Shown: in pieces, positions 34,737 to 47,899 of the stretch | Layout of the letters: the number at the start of each line of letters is the position of its first letter | How positions within the stretch are numbered: the stretch's first letter is position 1 | NCBI RefSeq assembly: GCF_019393635.1 | Contig: NC_057867.1 | Span: 70,745,492 to 70,809,491 of the forward strand | Direction: 5' to 3' | From: Dromiciops gliroides | Taxonomy: Eukaryota > Chordata > Mammalia > Microbiotheria > Microbiotheriidae | Length of the DNA stretch: 64,000 nucleotides | Translations under genes and position numbers: made by a program | The notes under the pieces: generated by a model | What the model saw: the letters and a program-made list of their open reading frames with translations, nothing else | What the model was told of the DNA's origin: nothing | Database searches by the model: none

Positions 34737-34983
34737 GGGCAACTAGGGGATGCTGCGGTGGATAGAGTTCCAGGCCTAGAGTCAGGACACTCAGTTCCCT
34801 GAGTTCAAATTTGAACTCAGATACTTACTAGCTGTGTGACCCTGGACCAGTGATTTAACTCTGTTTGCCTCAGTTCCTCATTTGTCAAATGAGCTGGAGA
34901 AGGAAATGGCAGTACCTTGGCTAAGAAAACCCCAAATGGGGTCACAGAGAGTCAAATGTGACTGAAAGAATGACCAAACAACA
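34737..34983 (+). repeat. Mar1 CORE-SINE
   Basis: The head GGGCAACTAGGGGATGCTGC is followed by body and tail GAGAGTCAAATGTGACTGAA, ending in CAAACAACAA. Confidence 0.8.
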
Positions 34984-35369
34984 AGCATTGCTTGTAGTAA
35001 CATAGTAGGAAACCAGGAAAAATTTGCTAAATTTAATAACTGTTGAACTGAATAGATGGGTATGTATAGGTACTGGAGAAAAACTCTTTCTCCTGGGGAT
35101 AACAATAGAGACAAATGAACCATTTCTCTCTTGGCTCACCTTTTTTCAATAAGCCAAGCAGACCTCTAGTTCTTTTAAGTAATGCTTCTCTCATACACAT
35201 TCCCAACACCTTTATACAGATAAACTCTTAGTTTGCTTTGATTACACTTCAGAGGTCCGACCTTGATGGTTTGAGGAGGCCCTCCTGTAGAGGAGATCCT
35301 ATACTTGGAGATCACAAGCATTCCTGAAAAGAGGGTGACCCTTGTTTGACCTCTGCCTGTTTAACTTTT
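34984..35369. other. Intergenic, nothing recognised
   Basis: No clear feature. Confidence 0.4.
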
Positions 35370-36140
35370 TCCGACAAGGCCAGAATCTTAGTATTAGAAG
35401 GTAGCTCAGAGGACATCTGGTTCAATCCAAACCTGAACACAAATCCATTCTATGACACCCCTGCTGAGTGGTCATTTAGCCTTTTGGTGAAGAACTCCAG
35501 TAAGTGTGGAGATCATTATTTCCCTTTTGGATAGTTTTAATTGTGAGAAACATTTTTTGTTTGTTTGTTTTGGTGAGGCAATTGGGGTTAAGTGACTTGC
35601 CCAGGGTCACACAGCTAACAAGTGTTAAGTGTCTGAGGTCGATTTTGAACTCAGGGCCTCCTGACTCCAGGGCCGGTGCTCTATCCACTGGCCCCAATGA
35701 GAAACGTTTTTGTTACTTCAACCTCAATCTACCTCTCTGCATCTTCCACCCTTTTCTCTCAGTTCTTTCCACTGGGGCCAAACCAAATAAGTCCTGTCTC
35801 TCTTGCACATGACAACCCTTCAGGTACTTGAAGGCAGCTCTAATATTCTCCCTAAGTTTCCTCTTTTCCAGGTCAAACATCCTCATTTCTTTCTGTAGAT
35901 GCTTACAGGATAAGATTTCAAGGCCTTTCATCATCCCGATTGCCCTACTTTAAAGACTGAAGCTTATCAATATCCTTCCTATAATGTAATACCATGAGCT
36001 GAATGCAATATTCCAGATGAGGTGTGACCAGACAGAGGACAGTAAGATTTATTATACCCCCTCTTCCTGGATACCATGCCTCTCTTAATGAAAAGTAAAG
36101 ATCAGATTCATTTTTGGCTGCCATGTTGCACTACTAATAC
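35370..36140 (-). mobile_element. CR1/L3-type LINE 3' region, antisense
   Basis: Reversed CR1 blocks in order: TAGAAGGTAGCTCAGAGG, TAGTTTTAATTGTGAGAAAC, CATGACAACCCTTCAGGTAC, CCAGGTCAAACATCCTCA, TATTCCAGATGAGGTGTGAC. A WSINE-type copy (35557-35697) splits it. Confidence 0.65.
35557..35697 (-). repeat. WSINE1-type SINE, antisense, 5' end missing
   Basis: It ends at GTGCTCTATCCACTGG; the AGCTGCCC head is absent, so the copy is slightly truncated. The imperfect flanking repeat is TGAGAAACATTTTT / TGAGAAACGTTTTT. Confidence 0.85.
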
Positions 36141-36331
36141 AGAATTTAACCACAAATTGTCTTAACCACAAAGCCTAACAACTTAGTGTGTGCCTATTTT
36201 TGACACCTAGGAAGGGATGGGAATAAGTGGTATAATCTCTTCTAAGACAATGGGGAAAGTGCTGTTTCACAACACAGCCATAGGGTGGGTAGAAGTAAAA
36301 GTTCTGCTCAGATAAATCAGCTCATGTTCAT

Positions 36332-36339
36332 GTGCTCTT

Positions 36340-36393
<54 letters not shown>
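36332..36393 (+). repeat. (CT)n microsatellite
   Basis: About 30 uninterrupted CT units. Confidence 0.95.
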
Positions 36394-36397
<4 letters not shown>

Positions 36398-36409
36398 CCT
36401 CAAAGGAAA

Positions 36410-36600
36410 GCAGTCATAGAATCATGTATCTGGAAGGGTGGAAGGGACTTGGAGATCAACCAATATAAGTTCATTATATAGATGGGGAATCACAAATGGG
36501 AAATGACTTCTCCAAGGTCACACTGCAAGTTCATGAGAGAGCCTGAATTCAGAGCTCCTTATTCTCAGTTTAGGACTCTCTCCACTTTACCTCACTGACT
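36410..36600 (-). repeat. MIR-like repeat, antisense
   Basis: GGTGGAAGGGACTTGGAGATC, then CTTCTCCAAGGTCACACTGC, in reversed MIR order. Confidence 0.55.
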
Positions 36601-38110
36601 CTTGCACTAACTCTGTATACAGTTATTCCCTTGGACCCAGGAAGAAAAAGAAGTGTCCCTGTAGTCAGAGAAATGGTCTGCTTACTGATAGTATTTTATG
36701 GGTCCCAGCAAATAGCTTCCATCTACTCCCTTGATGTCTAAATTTACTTTAACAGAGGATGAAGATTTTTATTCTTCAATAAGAAATCAGATTTAAACCA
36801 AACATTTCCCTGGGGCAGGGAAAAGAAGAACTGACATTCCCACTAAGGGGTAATTGACTATTACCAGCTCCTTTCCTGAGGACTGGTTTGGACCAAGGGA
36901 ATGGGAGGAGAGTGCCAAGGCACTCATTGCCAAAAGGGATAGGGGGGTAGGGGAAGGGAAGGGAGAACAACCCAAAGGAGAAAAAGATACAGAAAGAAAA
37001 AAGTTCAGGGCAGGAGACAAGCCTTGCCTGGGGGAGATAATTTTCCCTAGGGCCAGTCTTACTTGAAGATCAGGAGACCTCCCTCACCCACCTCCCATCC
37101 ACCCCCAGATGCCTAGCTCAGCCAAGAGAGTTGCTAACCTAGCATTCAGCACTGAGAAAACTGGCTCCTACTCTCCAGTCTAAGCATGATTGATCTGCAC
37201 CAGAATGCTTTTTAAAATTAATTGACAATGTACCAGTATACTAATTTATTAATTCCTTTGCAGAGAACTTGTGTCCCCAAGCCAGCCTGACTCTACCCCC
37301 ACCCTTCTTCCCTCCAGTATTGAGATGCTTGGGAAACCAAATTAGAAGCAGAAGGTTATTTATTGAGGATGGAATTTTAGAGAGAGAAAATTGGATGACC
37401 TTGTGGGATTCTTTATCTAGAAGGCTATGGTAGAGTTGATAAACTATGTTGACCCCACTAGAGAGTATATAGTATATAGCACAACCCCTTGCACATAGTA
37501 GGTACTTAAACATAATTTGAATTTAATTGTTGGTCATTTGAAATGACAGGCCTGGAACAGATATTTCCTTGCTCCGTTCATCTTGGTCAATTAGCTAAAG
37601 TATAGGCTTTTTGTTTGAAGTCCTTCTTTTACCTATATTCCCAATAGGGCCAGATTCCTAGTTGGCATTGATTTTATTTCAGAGAGTTCCTGACTGGATT
37701 TAGGAGGCCTCTTTCTCTCTATTATTCTCTTCTATTTGGAGATAAGACACTGACAAGAGGGTGTCCATTCCTTGATCTCTGTTTCTCTTACTTTTCTTCC
37801 TAAAGTCCTTTAACCACAAAGTTCCTTCCCAAAAGGTTCTCTTTCTCCTTTCATATATGTACTGAAGAACTAGAAATGGTCAGAGCTGGAAGGGCCTTCC
37901 CATTTCATCTAGGCCAGACTTTTCATATGACAGATGCATGTGCATATGTTTCAATTGACTTTCCCCACCTGGGTCTTTGCTTCTACCTCCTGAAACAGCT
38001 TATTTCTGCTGAAAAATTTTATCATCATTTCCAGAATGGATCTGCCATTGAAAATTCTTTTCCTCCAAGATAAAGCAGAAGGCATTGGTGTTGTCATTCT
38101 ATTTCCAAAC
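36601..38110. other. Intergenic, mostly unrecognised
   Basis: A short L2-like end (GCACATAGTAGGTACTTAAA) lies at 37490-37512. Otherwise no repeat or gene is clear. Confidence 0.4.
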
Positions 38111-38114
38111 GCTC

Positions 38115-39400
38115 CTTCACCGATTCACGAACATTTATTAAATGCTTGCTCTAAGCCAGGGGCTGAGGAAGATCCTACGTTTAGATCAGCCCCTCTCCTG
38201 CCCTCCTGGCACTCACAGGATAGTAATGGAATAAGACACCAAGCCAGAGACTAAAGGACTTAGTCTTATATAGTAAGTACCTGAGAGACATACAAAACAA
38301 AGTGCCATGTGAGGTCTGAGAGGGGAGTCAGGAAGGGTTGGGAGGATCAGGGACTACTGTGGGCTCTCTGCAAGATTTCTAGCTATACAGGATAACTCCC
38401 CACTCAGTAGATCAGCAGGGTTTATCGAGAAACTGATCTGATGACCAAAGGACATGGAGAATACATGTGCATCTCATCTCCATCCTCAGTCTTGACATTG
38501 ATTATAGTTATGAGGAATGGAATGGCATACACAATAGCCTCAGCTAAGTAGGCCAGCCATTGTTCCCTGAAAGCAGATTCTGGATGGCCTGAGAAGGTTC
38601 TTTATACTGAAATAGACCAAGGGAGCTGGAGCCCATTGAAAATGCACAAATCCAGAGTGAGCCACCTCAGCCACCTTTGAACACATCAAATGGGCCACAT
38701 GAGGATAAACAATGGGGTTGGTAAAATTTCTTTGGTTTTGGAGGCTGCACTTAATAGACTCATCAGTCACTCTAGCTGTTTCTGTCTAGATCCACTCCTC
38801 CCCCATCCCCGAAAGGGGTCCAGTCCAGCCAGACTGCATCAGAAGTCTTCATGGATGAGGTGGCACCTGAGTTGGGCTTTAAAGGTTCAGTAGAAATTCT
38901 ACAAAAAAAGAGAGAAGGAATTCAAGAGAGAGAAAAGGAAGACATGAACGTTTCAGGCAGAGGAAGCAGTAGGAGCAAAAGCATGGAGGTTGACTGGAAA
39001 GTAAGGAACTTAAGAAGTTTCCTCCAAGTTGGTGATGAGAGGACATGTGGATGGCTAGAACATGAGGATGGCTGGACACAGTGATGCCAGGTTTTACTGA
39101 TGAAGATCTTTGAGCATCTTTGAAACATAACCAAAGCTACATATAAAGAAGCTTAGTCTAGCAGGAATATGAAGGGTACATTGGAGGGGGCAAGAATGAA
39201 GGCAAGAAGATTGATTTGGAGGCTATCACTCATAAGGAAAGTTGTGGGAGTATTATTGTCTCCATTTAGTTCTGAAGAAACAGAGGATCAGAGAAGTTAA
39301 GTGGACATCGCCCTATCCTCCAGCTGGTAAAGTTTGTGTATGAGGTTACCTATGGCTCTTGTCTTTTGGCTCCAAGGCTGACGTTTTTTCTTCTACACTA
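38115..39400 (-). repeat. L2/L3-type LINE 3' regions and MIR, antisense
   Basis: 38115-38345 (ACATTTATTAAATGCTTGCTC) and 38850-39225 (AACGTTTCAGGCAGAGGAAG, then ATGAAGATCTTTGAGCATC) look like reversed L2/L3 3' sequence. 39235-39390 is MIR-like. 38346-38849 between them is unassigned. Confidence 0.45.
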
Positions 39401-39537
39401 GCTACTTCCCAAACCTCTTCACATGCACACGTGTTTTACCTTGGTCTGAATCAGAATTCCTTTGGCTTGGAATTTCTGCAGTTGAAGTAGTGTCTTGGCA
39501 GATCCTTGAAGCCCAGGGTTGATTGCCAATACAAATG

Positions 39538-39565
39538 GACACACACACACACACACACACACACC
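39538..39565 (+). repeat. (CA)n microsatellite
   Basis: About 13 CA units. Confidence 0.9.
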
Positions 39566-39955
39566 TGCAGTATGAGCTGCTGAACACCTCTTACTGGAAC
39601 CTACTCATTCTATAGCTATATCTCGGTTTTTTCCCATTTCAACTACAAATGGTTTGGCAATAAGCCCTGTTAAAGTTTTTTTCCCTGTTAAGTTTTTAAA
39701 CTGTTATTAATTATAAATGTAATACTCAGCCACAAAAGCAATCAGATAAACATAGAGAACTTCATTGAAATCCTTACTCTTTAATACTGCAGAAAAAAAC
39801 GAATTAACAATAATATCGAAAATGCTTTTCTTCTGTGTCCCACAGTCTGGGAAGCTATCTGTCTCAACCAATATAACCCCCTTCCAAGCCTGACCAAAGT
39901 TCCAACAACTTTGGCTTTGTTTTTCTTCCCTCCCTCCCTCCCTCCTTCCTTCCTT
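39566..39955. other. Intergenic, nothing recognised
   Basis: Only a TCCC/TTCC-rich run at 39925-39960 stands out. Confidence 0.4.
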
Positions 39956-41059
39956 TCTTCCTGGTTTTATATATAGATATAATCACCATATCCAATTTAG
40001 GTTCTGTTAATTTTACCTTGCATCACCTCATATAGGTATATCTCAAATTCCTTGCATGCTTTATATCCATCATTTTTATGGAATAATAATATTCTATTAT
40101 GTTAATGTACAATAATTCATTTAGTCATTTCCATTTATTGAACATAAAAATCATTTCCTATAATTTTCAATTACAAATGGAGCACCTCTTAGTATTTTGG
40201 TCCAGATAAGTATTTTTCCCTTTTAATATGTTTTTGGGATTGAGTCCCAGCATTGAAATCATTAGAGTGAAAGGTATCATATGTTTTGTTACTTTTATTG
40301 TATGTTGTCATATTGCTCTTCAAATTGTTCGTAACAGTCTACAGTCATATCAACAATTTATTAGTGTGTATTTTCCTACAATCTGCCCCCATTCAATTTT
40401 TTCATTTTCTAAAATTTGTTTTACCTTTTTAATGGGGGGGGGCAGAGTGGTATTTTAATGGTATCTTGGTTTGCATTTCTCTGATTATTTGAATTTTAAT
40501 AACTTTTCATGTTATTGTTTGTATTTCTTTTAAAAATAGTCTCCTTATATCTTTTGACTAATTCTCCATTAGGGAATATTATATATATAATGTATTTATA
40601 AATGTATATAACTATGAATATGTATGTGTTTGCATATATATATCAACTCCTTATATATTCTGTATGTCCAACTTTTATGTGACATAATTCCTACAAATAT
40701 GTTACCCAATCTTTTTTCTATTAGTTTTAGAAATATTGCTTTTTCTTATACAAAATCCTTTTGTCATTATATATATTTATCCGCAGTGATTTTTTTCCAT
40801 TTACTTGATTGATAAAAATGCCCTTTCTTTCCATTAGTGTAAACAACTATTCTTTTTCTTTCAGTTTTTAATGACTTTTTTGTTTAATTCACTAATCCAG
40901 TTATAGTTTATTGTGATATATGGTGTGAGGTATGAATCTAAGCCCATTTTTGATGTCATATAGCTATACAGCTTTCCTAGCAATTGTTTTTTTAAATATG
41001 TTGATTCTATTCCCCAGTGTTTTTTTAAAGAATGAATTAATCAAATCTAAATTCTCAAA

Positions 41060-41430
41060 TGGATCTGTGATCTCAGTGATGTGGATTTTCCCCTCCAACT
41101 ATGGAGATTGCAACCCATCCATGCCTACCCATCACAGGGAAATCTTGTCTATGTCTTCCTGAAAGTATGCAATACTATGCAATACTTCCTCAATTTTTCC
41201 TGACACTGCAGGGTACCTGTGGAGCATGTTGAGTGACCACTTGTCATTCCTTGGTCTTTTCATGTGATCAGTCCATCTTCTCTTTCTGTAATAAAATTTC
41301 TTAATATCATCCTTTATTCCTCTTCTACTTTAGACTTTCTCATTGGTTATGTGTTATAGCTTGCTCATAATCGCCATGCTTCTCCATTATCTTTCATGTA
41401 ATACTCATTTCTAAATCCTTAAAGGCAGTG
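41060..41430 (-). repeat. Possible RTE-clade LINE fragment, antisense
   Basis: L1 similarity pauses here. The reverse strand has GAGAAGATGGACTGATCAC, which recalls the RW-DH motif near the C terminus of RTE/BovB ORF2. The identification is tentative. Confidence 0.3.
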
Positions 41431-42514
41431 GTGTTCCATGTCCCACTATTATATAGGGAAATATGTTTATCAAACACTCATATACAGTCTATTCAGTTTC
41501 TCTCTTCTGGTCTACTGACCTATTTTTCTATCTTTTCCCCAATTCTAGACAGTTTTAATAATTATTGCTTTATAGAATGTTTTGTGATTCAGGTAGTGAT
41601 AGTCTCTCTTTGCCAATTTTCTTTTTCATACTTCTTAATACTCTTGTTCATCTATTTTTATATGAATTTTGTTATAATTTTACCTAATTCTATAAAATAG
41701 CCTATAGACATTATACCAAACCAGCAAGTGAGTTTGTGTTGACATTTTTACTAAATTTTCTCAGACTAACTATAAAGAGATATAACACCATTTTTTCAGT
41801 TCTATCTTACTTCCATCCAAGTAATTTTGAAGTCTTTGTATAGATCTCTCATATGTCTGGATAAGTTAATGTCCAAATGTTCAATGCATTTTATCATTGT
41901 ATTTGTCTTTCTATCAGTTTTATCTTGATTCTTTGTGAGTCTATAGAAATTCAGATGAATTTTGTGGGTTTATCTTGTATCCCTCTACTTTATTAAAGCC
42001 ATTTGTTACCTCCAATAATTTTGTTGTTGGAGACTGTCTTGGATTTTCTAGGTGTGCAATCATGTCAACTACAAAGATATATATTTTCACTTTTTCATTG
42101 CTGATGCTTATTCCTTTAACTTCTTTTTCATGCTTTATTGTTATTATGATGCTTTCTAAAACTATAGGAGAGGGAAATGGACATCCTAGTTTAATACCTG
42201 TCATAAATGGCAGTGCTTTGGGTGTTTATTACATATAATGCTAGCTCGTTTTTTTCAAATAGAAACTTTTTATATTATGGAATTATCCTTCTTTTCCTAC
42301 ATTTTTTTTTGTTTTAAGCACAAGTGAGTGCTAAATTTTATGATGTCTATTTTTCTCTTGTTGATAAGCTTTATCATATTGATTGTTTCCTGGGGCTATA
42401 CTACTCTTACCTTTCATTTATAAATCCTACTTGGTCATGATATATATTTTTAGATATACTGCTATATTCTATTTATAAATATTGTACTTAGTATTTCATT
42501 AATGATGATGATAG

Positions 42515-42660
42515 AGACAGCATGGCATGATGGATAGACTTAGAGACAATAAGACTCAAGTTCAAATCCTGACTATGACACTTAAAAGCTGTGTAACCAT
42601 AAACAAGTTATTTAACCTCTCTGAACTTCAGGAGAATCTCTAAGACATCTGTATTGTTAT
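42515..42660 (+). repeat. MIR-like repeat inside L1
   Basis: CATGGCATGATGGATAGACTT, TTCAAATCCTGACTATGACA and CTGTGTAACC, in forward MIR order. Confidence 0.6.
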
Positions 42661-42844
42661 AGTTCAGTGCTGGTTGTCTGGACAGGGAACCTTTGGCATA
42701 TCTGATTTGCTCATTAAGGATATTGGTCTATGGTTTTCTTTCTCAGCTTTGTTTTCATCTTAAGAATTAACACCATATTTATCTCTTAGAAGGAATCTTC
42801 CTTTATATTTTGAAACAGTATATAAAGAATAGAATTTACTTGTT

Positions 42845-43290
42845 TGTAAATGACAAGCAGGATGATTTCAGAAAGGCCTGGAAAGACTTGTATGAACTGA
42901 TGTATAGTGAAGAGAGCAGAGCCAAGAGAACATTGTGCACAGAGACAGCAATATTGTTTGATGAAGAACTGTGAAAGACTTAACTATTCTCAACAATACA
43001 ATGATCCAAAATAATCCCAAAGGACTATGGATGAAACATACTATCCACCTCCAAAGAAAGAACTGAAGCATGCTATTTTTCACTTTCTTTCACTTTTTTC
43101 TTTTATTCAAGTTTTCATATACAAAATGACTAATATGGTAATGTTTTACATAATCGTACATGTATAACCTATATCTGATTGCCTACCACCTCAGGGAGGG
43201 GGGAGGGGAGGGAGGGAAGAGGGATAAAAATTGGAACCCCAAAGTACAAATAAAAATGTTTATTGCTTTAAAAAATAAAATTAAAAAATA
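42845..43290 (+). mobile_element. 5'-truncated L1 3' end, + strand
   Basis: The last part of ORF2 (AAGCAGGATGATTTCAGAAAG) with 3' UTR, a G-rich tract at 43193-43225 and an A-rich end. It lies opposite to the surrounding L1. Confidence 0.75.
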
Positions 43291-43596
43291 AAAGTTTGGG
43301 AGATTTCATTTGTGAATCCTTCTGAACCAAGAGTCTCTTTGCAAGGTGGGTTTGGAATGACCTGTTTGGTTTCTTCTTATGAGACTGGCCTGTATAAGTT
43401 AGTCACTGTTTGTTTTTTCAGTATGGGTATTTTATACTGCTAGAGATATTCATAGATTTCTTTTATGTGCTTAAATTCATCAGCTTAGCACTAGGTATAA
43501 TAATTTCTGATAATTTTAATTTCTTTTACTCTTTCTGTGGTTTCTCCTTTCTAATCTCAAATTTTGGTGATCTGGGTTTGCTCTCAACTTTTTAAA

Positions 43597-43739
43597 AAAT
43601 AAAAGTATTTTATTATTTTCCAGCTACATGTAGAAATAGTTTTCAGCATTTGTTTATATAAGATTTCCAATTTCAAATTTTTCTCCTGCCCTCCCTTCCT
43701 TTCCCCCCTCCCCTAGACAGCAGGCAATCCGATATAGGT

Positions 43740-43775
<36 letters not shown>

Positions 43776-43782
43776 AACACAC

Positions 43783-43818
<36 letters not shown>

Positions 43819-44009
43819 CTACATATACATAACAACATTAAACATATTTCTTCATCAGTCATGTTATAAGAGAAGAATCAGAGCAATAAGGAAAAACCTC
43901 AAAATAGAAAAACAACAGCACCAAAACCAAAAGAAATAGTATGGTTCAATCAGCATCCATATTCAACAGTTCTTTTTTTTTCTGGATTTGGAGAGCCTTT
44001 TCCATCATG
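43597..44009 (-). mobile_element. Very short L1 3' end with an 18-bp TSD, antisense
   Basis: The TSD TGCTCTCAACTTTTTAAA is exact at 43579-43596 and 44010-44027. The 413-bp insert is L1 3' UTR only, with a C-rich tract (43685-43715) and an expanded (CA)n(TA)n microsatellite (43742-43816). Confidence 0.9.
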
Positions 44010-45809
44010 TGCTCTCAACTTTTTAAACCAGATTCATTCATTTTAAATTTTATTAGTCTTTTAAAAAGCAGCTCTTAGATTTACTTATCATTTAAATTGC
44101 TTTCTTATTTTCAATTGTACTGATCTCGACTCTATCCTTGATTATTTTTTCTTTTCTGTTAGTTTGTTGCTTTCAAAAGTTTTAGGTAAAATGTAACAAA
44201 AATAAATAATATTTTTAAATAGAAAGAAGTTTTACATATAGAATCAATTAGTTAATTCTCTATATCTATTATTGACATAATATGTAATTTGTTGCTGCTA
44301 TGTAATTTGTCTCTGAGTATTGCTTTGATTGCATCCCATGCATTTGGATGTATAATATCTATATTGTCATTATCTTTCATGTAATGTGTTACTGTTTTTA
44401 TGCTTTCCTTTTTATGGAGTCATTATTTAGTAAGTCCTTTTCATCTCCATGGCAGCCAACACCATTTATTCATTGCATTATTATATGTTACTAGTTGCAT
44501 CATCATCTGTAAATGTAACATATGGAATCTCTACTTTTATTTGCCTTTATTTTTTATAGCTGGTGTATGATCAACTTTTGTGTAAATTCCATGAATGTTT
44601 TTAAAAGAATTTGTTCGTTTCTTTTCCCATTAAATGTTCTCCATATGTCTTTGTAGTTTATTTAATATTGTTTGGTTCTGTAATTTCTTATTTATCTTTT
44701 TCTTGAACATAGTGATAAAGGGGTGTCAACATCTCTCACTGTTATTGTTTTTTAATCTATTTCTCCTTGCAAGACTGTGAGGTTTTCCTTTATGAATTTT
44801 GCTTCAGATTTATGAGGTACATATATATTTAAGAATGATCTATTTTCATTTTCCTAGAATTTTTTATCATAGAACAATGTTCTTGTTTATCTTTTTTAAT
44901 ATTCTCTTGTTTGAATTCAACTTTATCTGATACCATTAGTGCTACTCCCAGTCTTTGTGATGTAGCAGTATCATGTTAGTTTTAGACTAGTCTTTCATTT
45001 TGAATCTACTTAGAATTTTCTGGATTAAATATGATTCTTCTAAGAAGCATGTTGTTACATTCTGCTTTATAATAAATTCTGTGAGTCACCTTTTAATGGG
45101 GAGTTGAGCCCATTTGCAGTTAACATTATAACTATCAGATTTGTATTTCCTTTGGTTATTCTTTCAGAAGGGAATACATATTTTCTTATTGATATGTCTA
45201 CCATAAATCTAAACTCTATAGAACAAATCCAAAATTTTTATGTTTTATGTTAGTGATGATGTAGGTTGCTTTAACCTGGAATCCCCTCTCCCCATTCAAA
45301 CATAGGCTCTATCCCTTGAGATTACCCTGAAATTTCCCTTCTTGTCTTGAGGTTTTCCACACCTCTCCTTCTCTGTCTCTTTGAAACATCCTAATAAAAC
45401 TTTTTAATTTTGCCAATACAAAGTTCTGAGGGGCCCCATGTTTTATTAGCACTTATTTTTCCTGAATTGTTTTAAAGTCATATTTTGGCTTGAAGATTTG
45501 TTTGTTGTTCAAAGACTTCCTTGATGTAGGTATGTATCTATTTAACTTTTCAAAGTCTGTTTGTTTCTCAAATTACTATTTCATCTTCATATATTATGTT
45601 AAGTTTTGCTGAGTAGATATTTCTGAGTTTATGAACCATGCTTCTCAATTTTGTAAATATTGTGTTTCAGTTTCTGAGGTACTTCCATTTTTTCTTTAAA
45701 AAGTGTCTAGTCATGTTAAATCCTGGATTCTTCCCTGTCCAAATCCTGTGAATTCCTTTTATGTGTATTTTGATGATGAACTTTTTTGGGGGGAGGGGGG
45801 TCAATTCTG

Positions 45810-45963
45810 TTTATTTCTTTTTTTTTGGTGGGGCAAGGAGGGTTAAGTGACTTGCCGAGGGTCACACAGCTAGTAAGTGTCAAGTGTCTGAGGCTGGATT
45901 TGAACTCAGGTCCTCATGAATACAGTTCCAGCACTTTATCCACTGAACCACCTAGCTGCCCCC
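45810..45963 (-). repeat. WSINE1-type SINE, antisense
   Basis: The perfect 16-bp TSD AGGGGGGTCAATTCTG lies at 45794-45809 and 45964-45979. Confidence 0.9.
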
Positions 45964-46589
45964 AGGGGGGTCAATTCTGGAAAGTTTTCTTTGATGGCTT
46001 CTGAAATATAGTGTTAGCTACCCCCCCCCCTGCCCAGTTCTCTATGATGTCAGTAATCCTGAGATTGCCACTTCATTATTTATACTCCAGAGTTTTCACT
46101 GAAGTCTTTATGTTTTCCAATAATTTGGACAATTCATTGATTTTTTTTAGCTTGTATTTCCAACTGTTTTGCATTGTGTGCCATTCCATCTTGTGCTTTA
46201 GTAAATCTGTCACTAGGTGCCTCTGTGGATTTTTTTAGATTTTTCTATTGTGTTCCTTATATTGAAACTTTCTTCATTTCCATTCCCCCATCTTTTAATT
46301 ATTTCTTTGCAGCAGGAATTAGGTGATTTTCTGTCTTCTTTGACCTCTTATTGTATTTTATTATTGTTATGTTCTTAGCACTAATTCTTTGAACATATTG
46401 CTTATCCATGTAATGACTTTTCTCAGAGATTATTTTTTCCATCCTTATTGATTCCAGTATTTTGATTCAGTTGATTTATATTACTCTAAAACATTTTTTC
46501 AGCACATTTCTTTGCTATACTTATTTTTTATTTGTTGGTTTTTGTTTTCACATACATGCATATACCAAGACATATGCATGCATATATAC

Positions 46590-46618
46590 ATATATACATA
46601 CACACACATACACATATA

Positions 46619-46670
<52 letters not shown>
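46590..46670 (+). repeat. (CA)n/(AT)n microsatellite
   Basis: A CACATA run leads into about 25 AT units (46615-46668). Confidence 0.93.
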
Positions 46671-46672
<2 letters not shown>

Positions 46673-46829
46673 TTTTCTTTGGTATGTCTATTTGCTGTTT
46701 TTGTGTGTGTCTGGGGGGTGTTTTTGTGGGTGTGAGGAGCCTGGATCCCTTTGAGCTTCTCATTTTGACATATTGGATCAGTCTAGTCCATTGACTTAGA
46801 TAAGTTTCCCCTAGTTTCCCAATTATAAA

Positions 46830-47405
46830 ATGTTATGATGTGGAAATGGAGGCTTAGTGAATTAAGGTGATTTATCCAAGGTCATACAGATAATTCATGA
46901 AAGAGGTGAGATGAGAACCCATGTTTCCTGACTCACAATTCAGTACTGTTTCCAGTCTACTTCTCTAACTTGATATGTTTCAAGTTTTTTCATTCTGTTC
47001 TCCCTAATTATTGGGTGGTGAAGTGATGAAGAGGCAAGCACAAAACAGCACCTTTTTCCTAAAACTGAAGAACTGATGTTAAATTGATTCAAACATGGAG
47101 TTTATAGACATAGATGTAGAAGGTTCCTTAGCAATTACAGATGGAGTAATAGGGTTAGAACTAGAAGAGTTCACAGAGGTTTAGTCCAACCCCAAACAAA
47201 CAAAACTCTTGGATACTTTGCCCAAGATTCCATAGGAGCAGTTTTTTAACCCTCTCCCTCTCACTCCAAATCCAACACTCTTTTAGTTATATTGCTTCTC
47301 AGCCATTCTCTAGTCCAATGTTTAATTCTACTGAGGAAACAGAGGCCTAGAGAGGGGAAGTGAATTTCCCAAATTCATACTGGTAGTAAGTAGCTGAAAA
47401 GGCCC
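46830..47405 (-). repeat. MIR-like remnants, antisense
   Basis: 46838-46970 (GGAAATGGAGGCTTAGTGAA; TCCAAGGTCATACAG) and 47140-47400 (GAGGAAACAGAGGCCTAGAG) are MIR-like. No gene is seen from 46970 to 47900. Confidence 0.5.
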
Positions 47406-47899
47406 TTCTCACTTGAATGTTTTTATTCAAAAGGAAGAAGCCACTTTCACATAAAGCTTTGTTCTCAAAATATATTATATATGCCCATTTCCCTTTCAGT
47501 AGCAGAGTTAATACACTTACTGTAGCATCCACTAAACTGGTATTCTGAAGAACTCAACTATAGTCAACTGAACTATAGTTTAACTTGAACCCAACTAAAG
47601 GAGCCATAATCCCCCAAAAACTGCTCTTCAAGTGAACTGGTTGTCCACCCATTTCCCAAGCATATTTAGCATCCGAAAACCCCTTCATTTTTTCTTTCTC
47701 CAAACTGAAATCCAAGAAAGTGAAATAATTCTTCCTGACTACTACAGAATTTCCATGGCCAAATCTGCATGGAATCTTGATGGTGTTCCCCTGTGTGGTA
47801 TCTATCTATGACTTGAGCCTGGACTAGGAGAAGTAGCTAGATGACCAGTGAATGACAAGCACCATCCCACAATTGCTGTGGGACTAGACCCAAGGTCTT

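Larger units (their letters stand above)
39960..46470 (-). mobile_element. Second old antisense L1 block with nested elements
   Basis: Reversed L1 ORF2 sequence runs right through, for example around 41430-41700, 41750-42480 and 44030-45180, badly decayed. Nested in it are a possible RTE piece (41060-41430), a MIR (42515-42660), an L1 3' end (+, 42845-43290), a younger L1 3' end (-, 43597-44009) and a WSINE-type copy (45810-45963). Confidence 0.65.
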
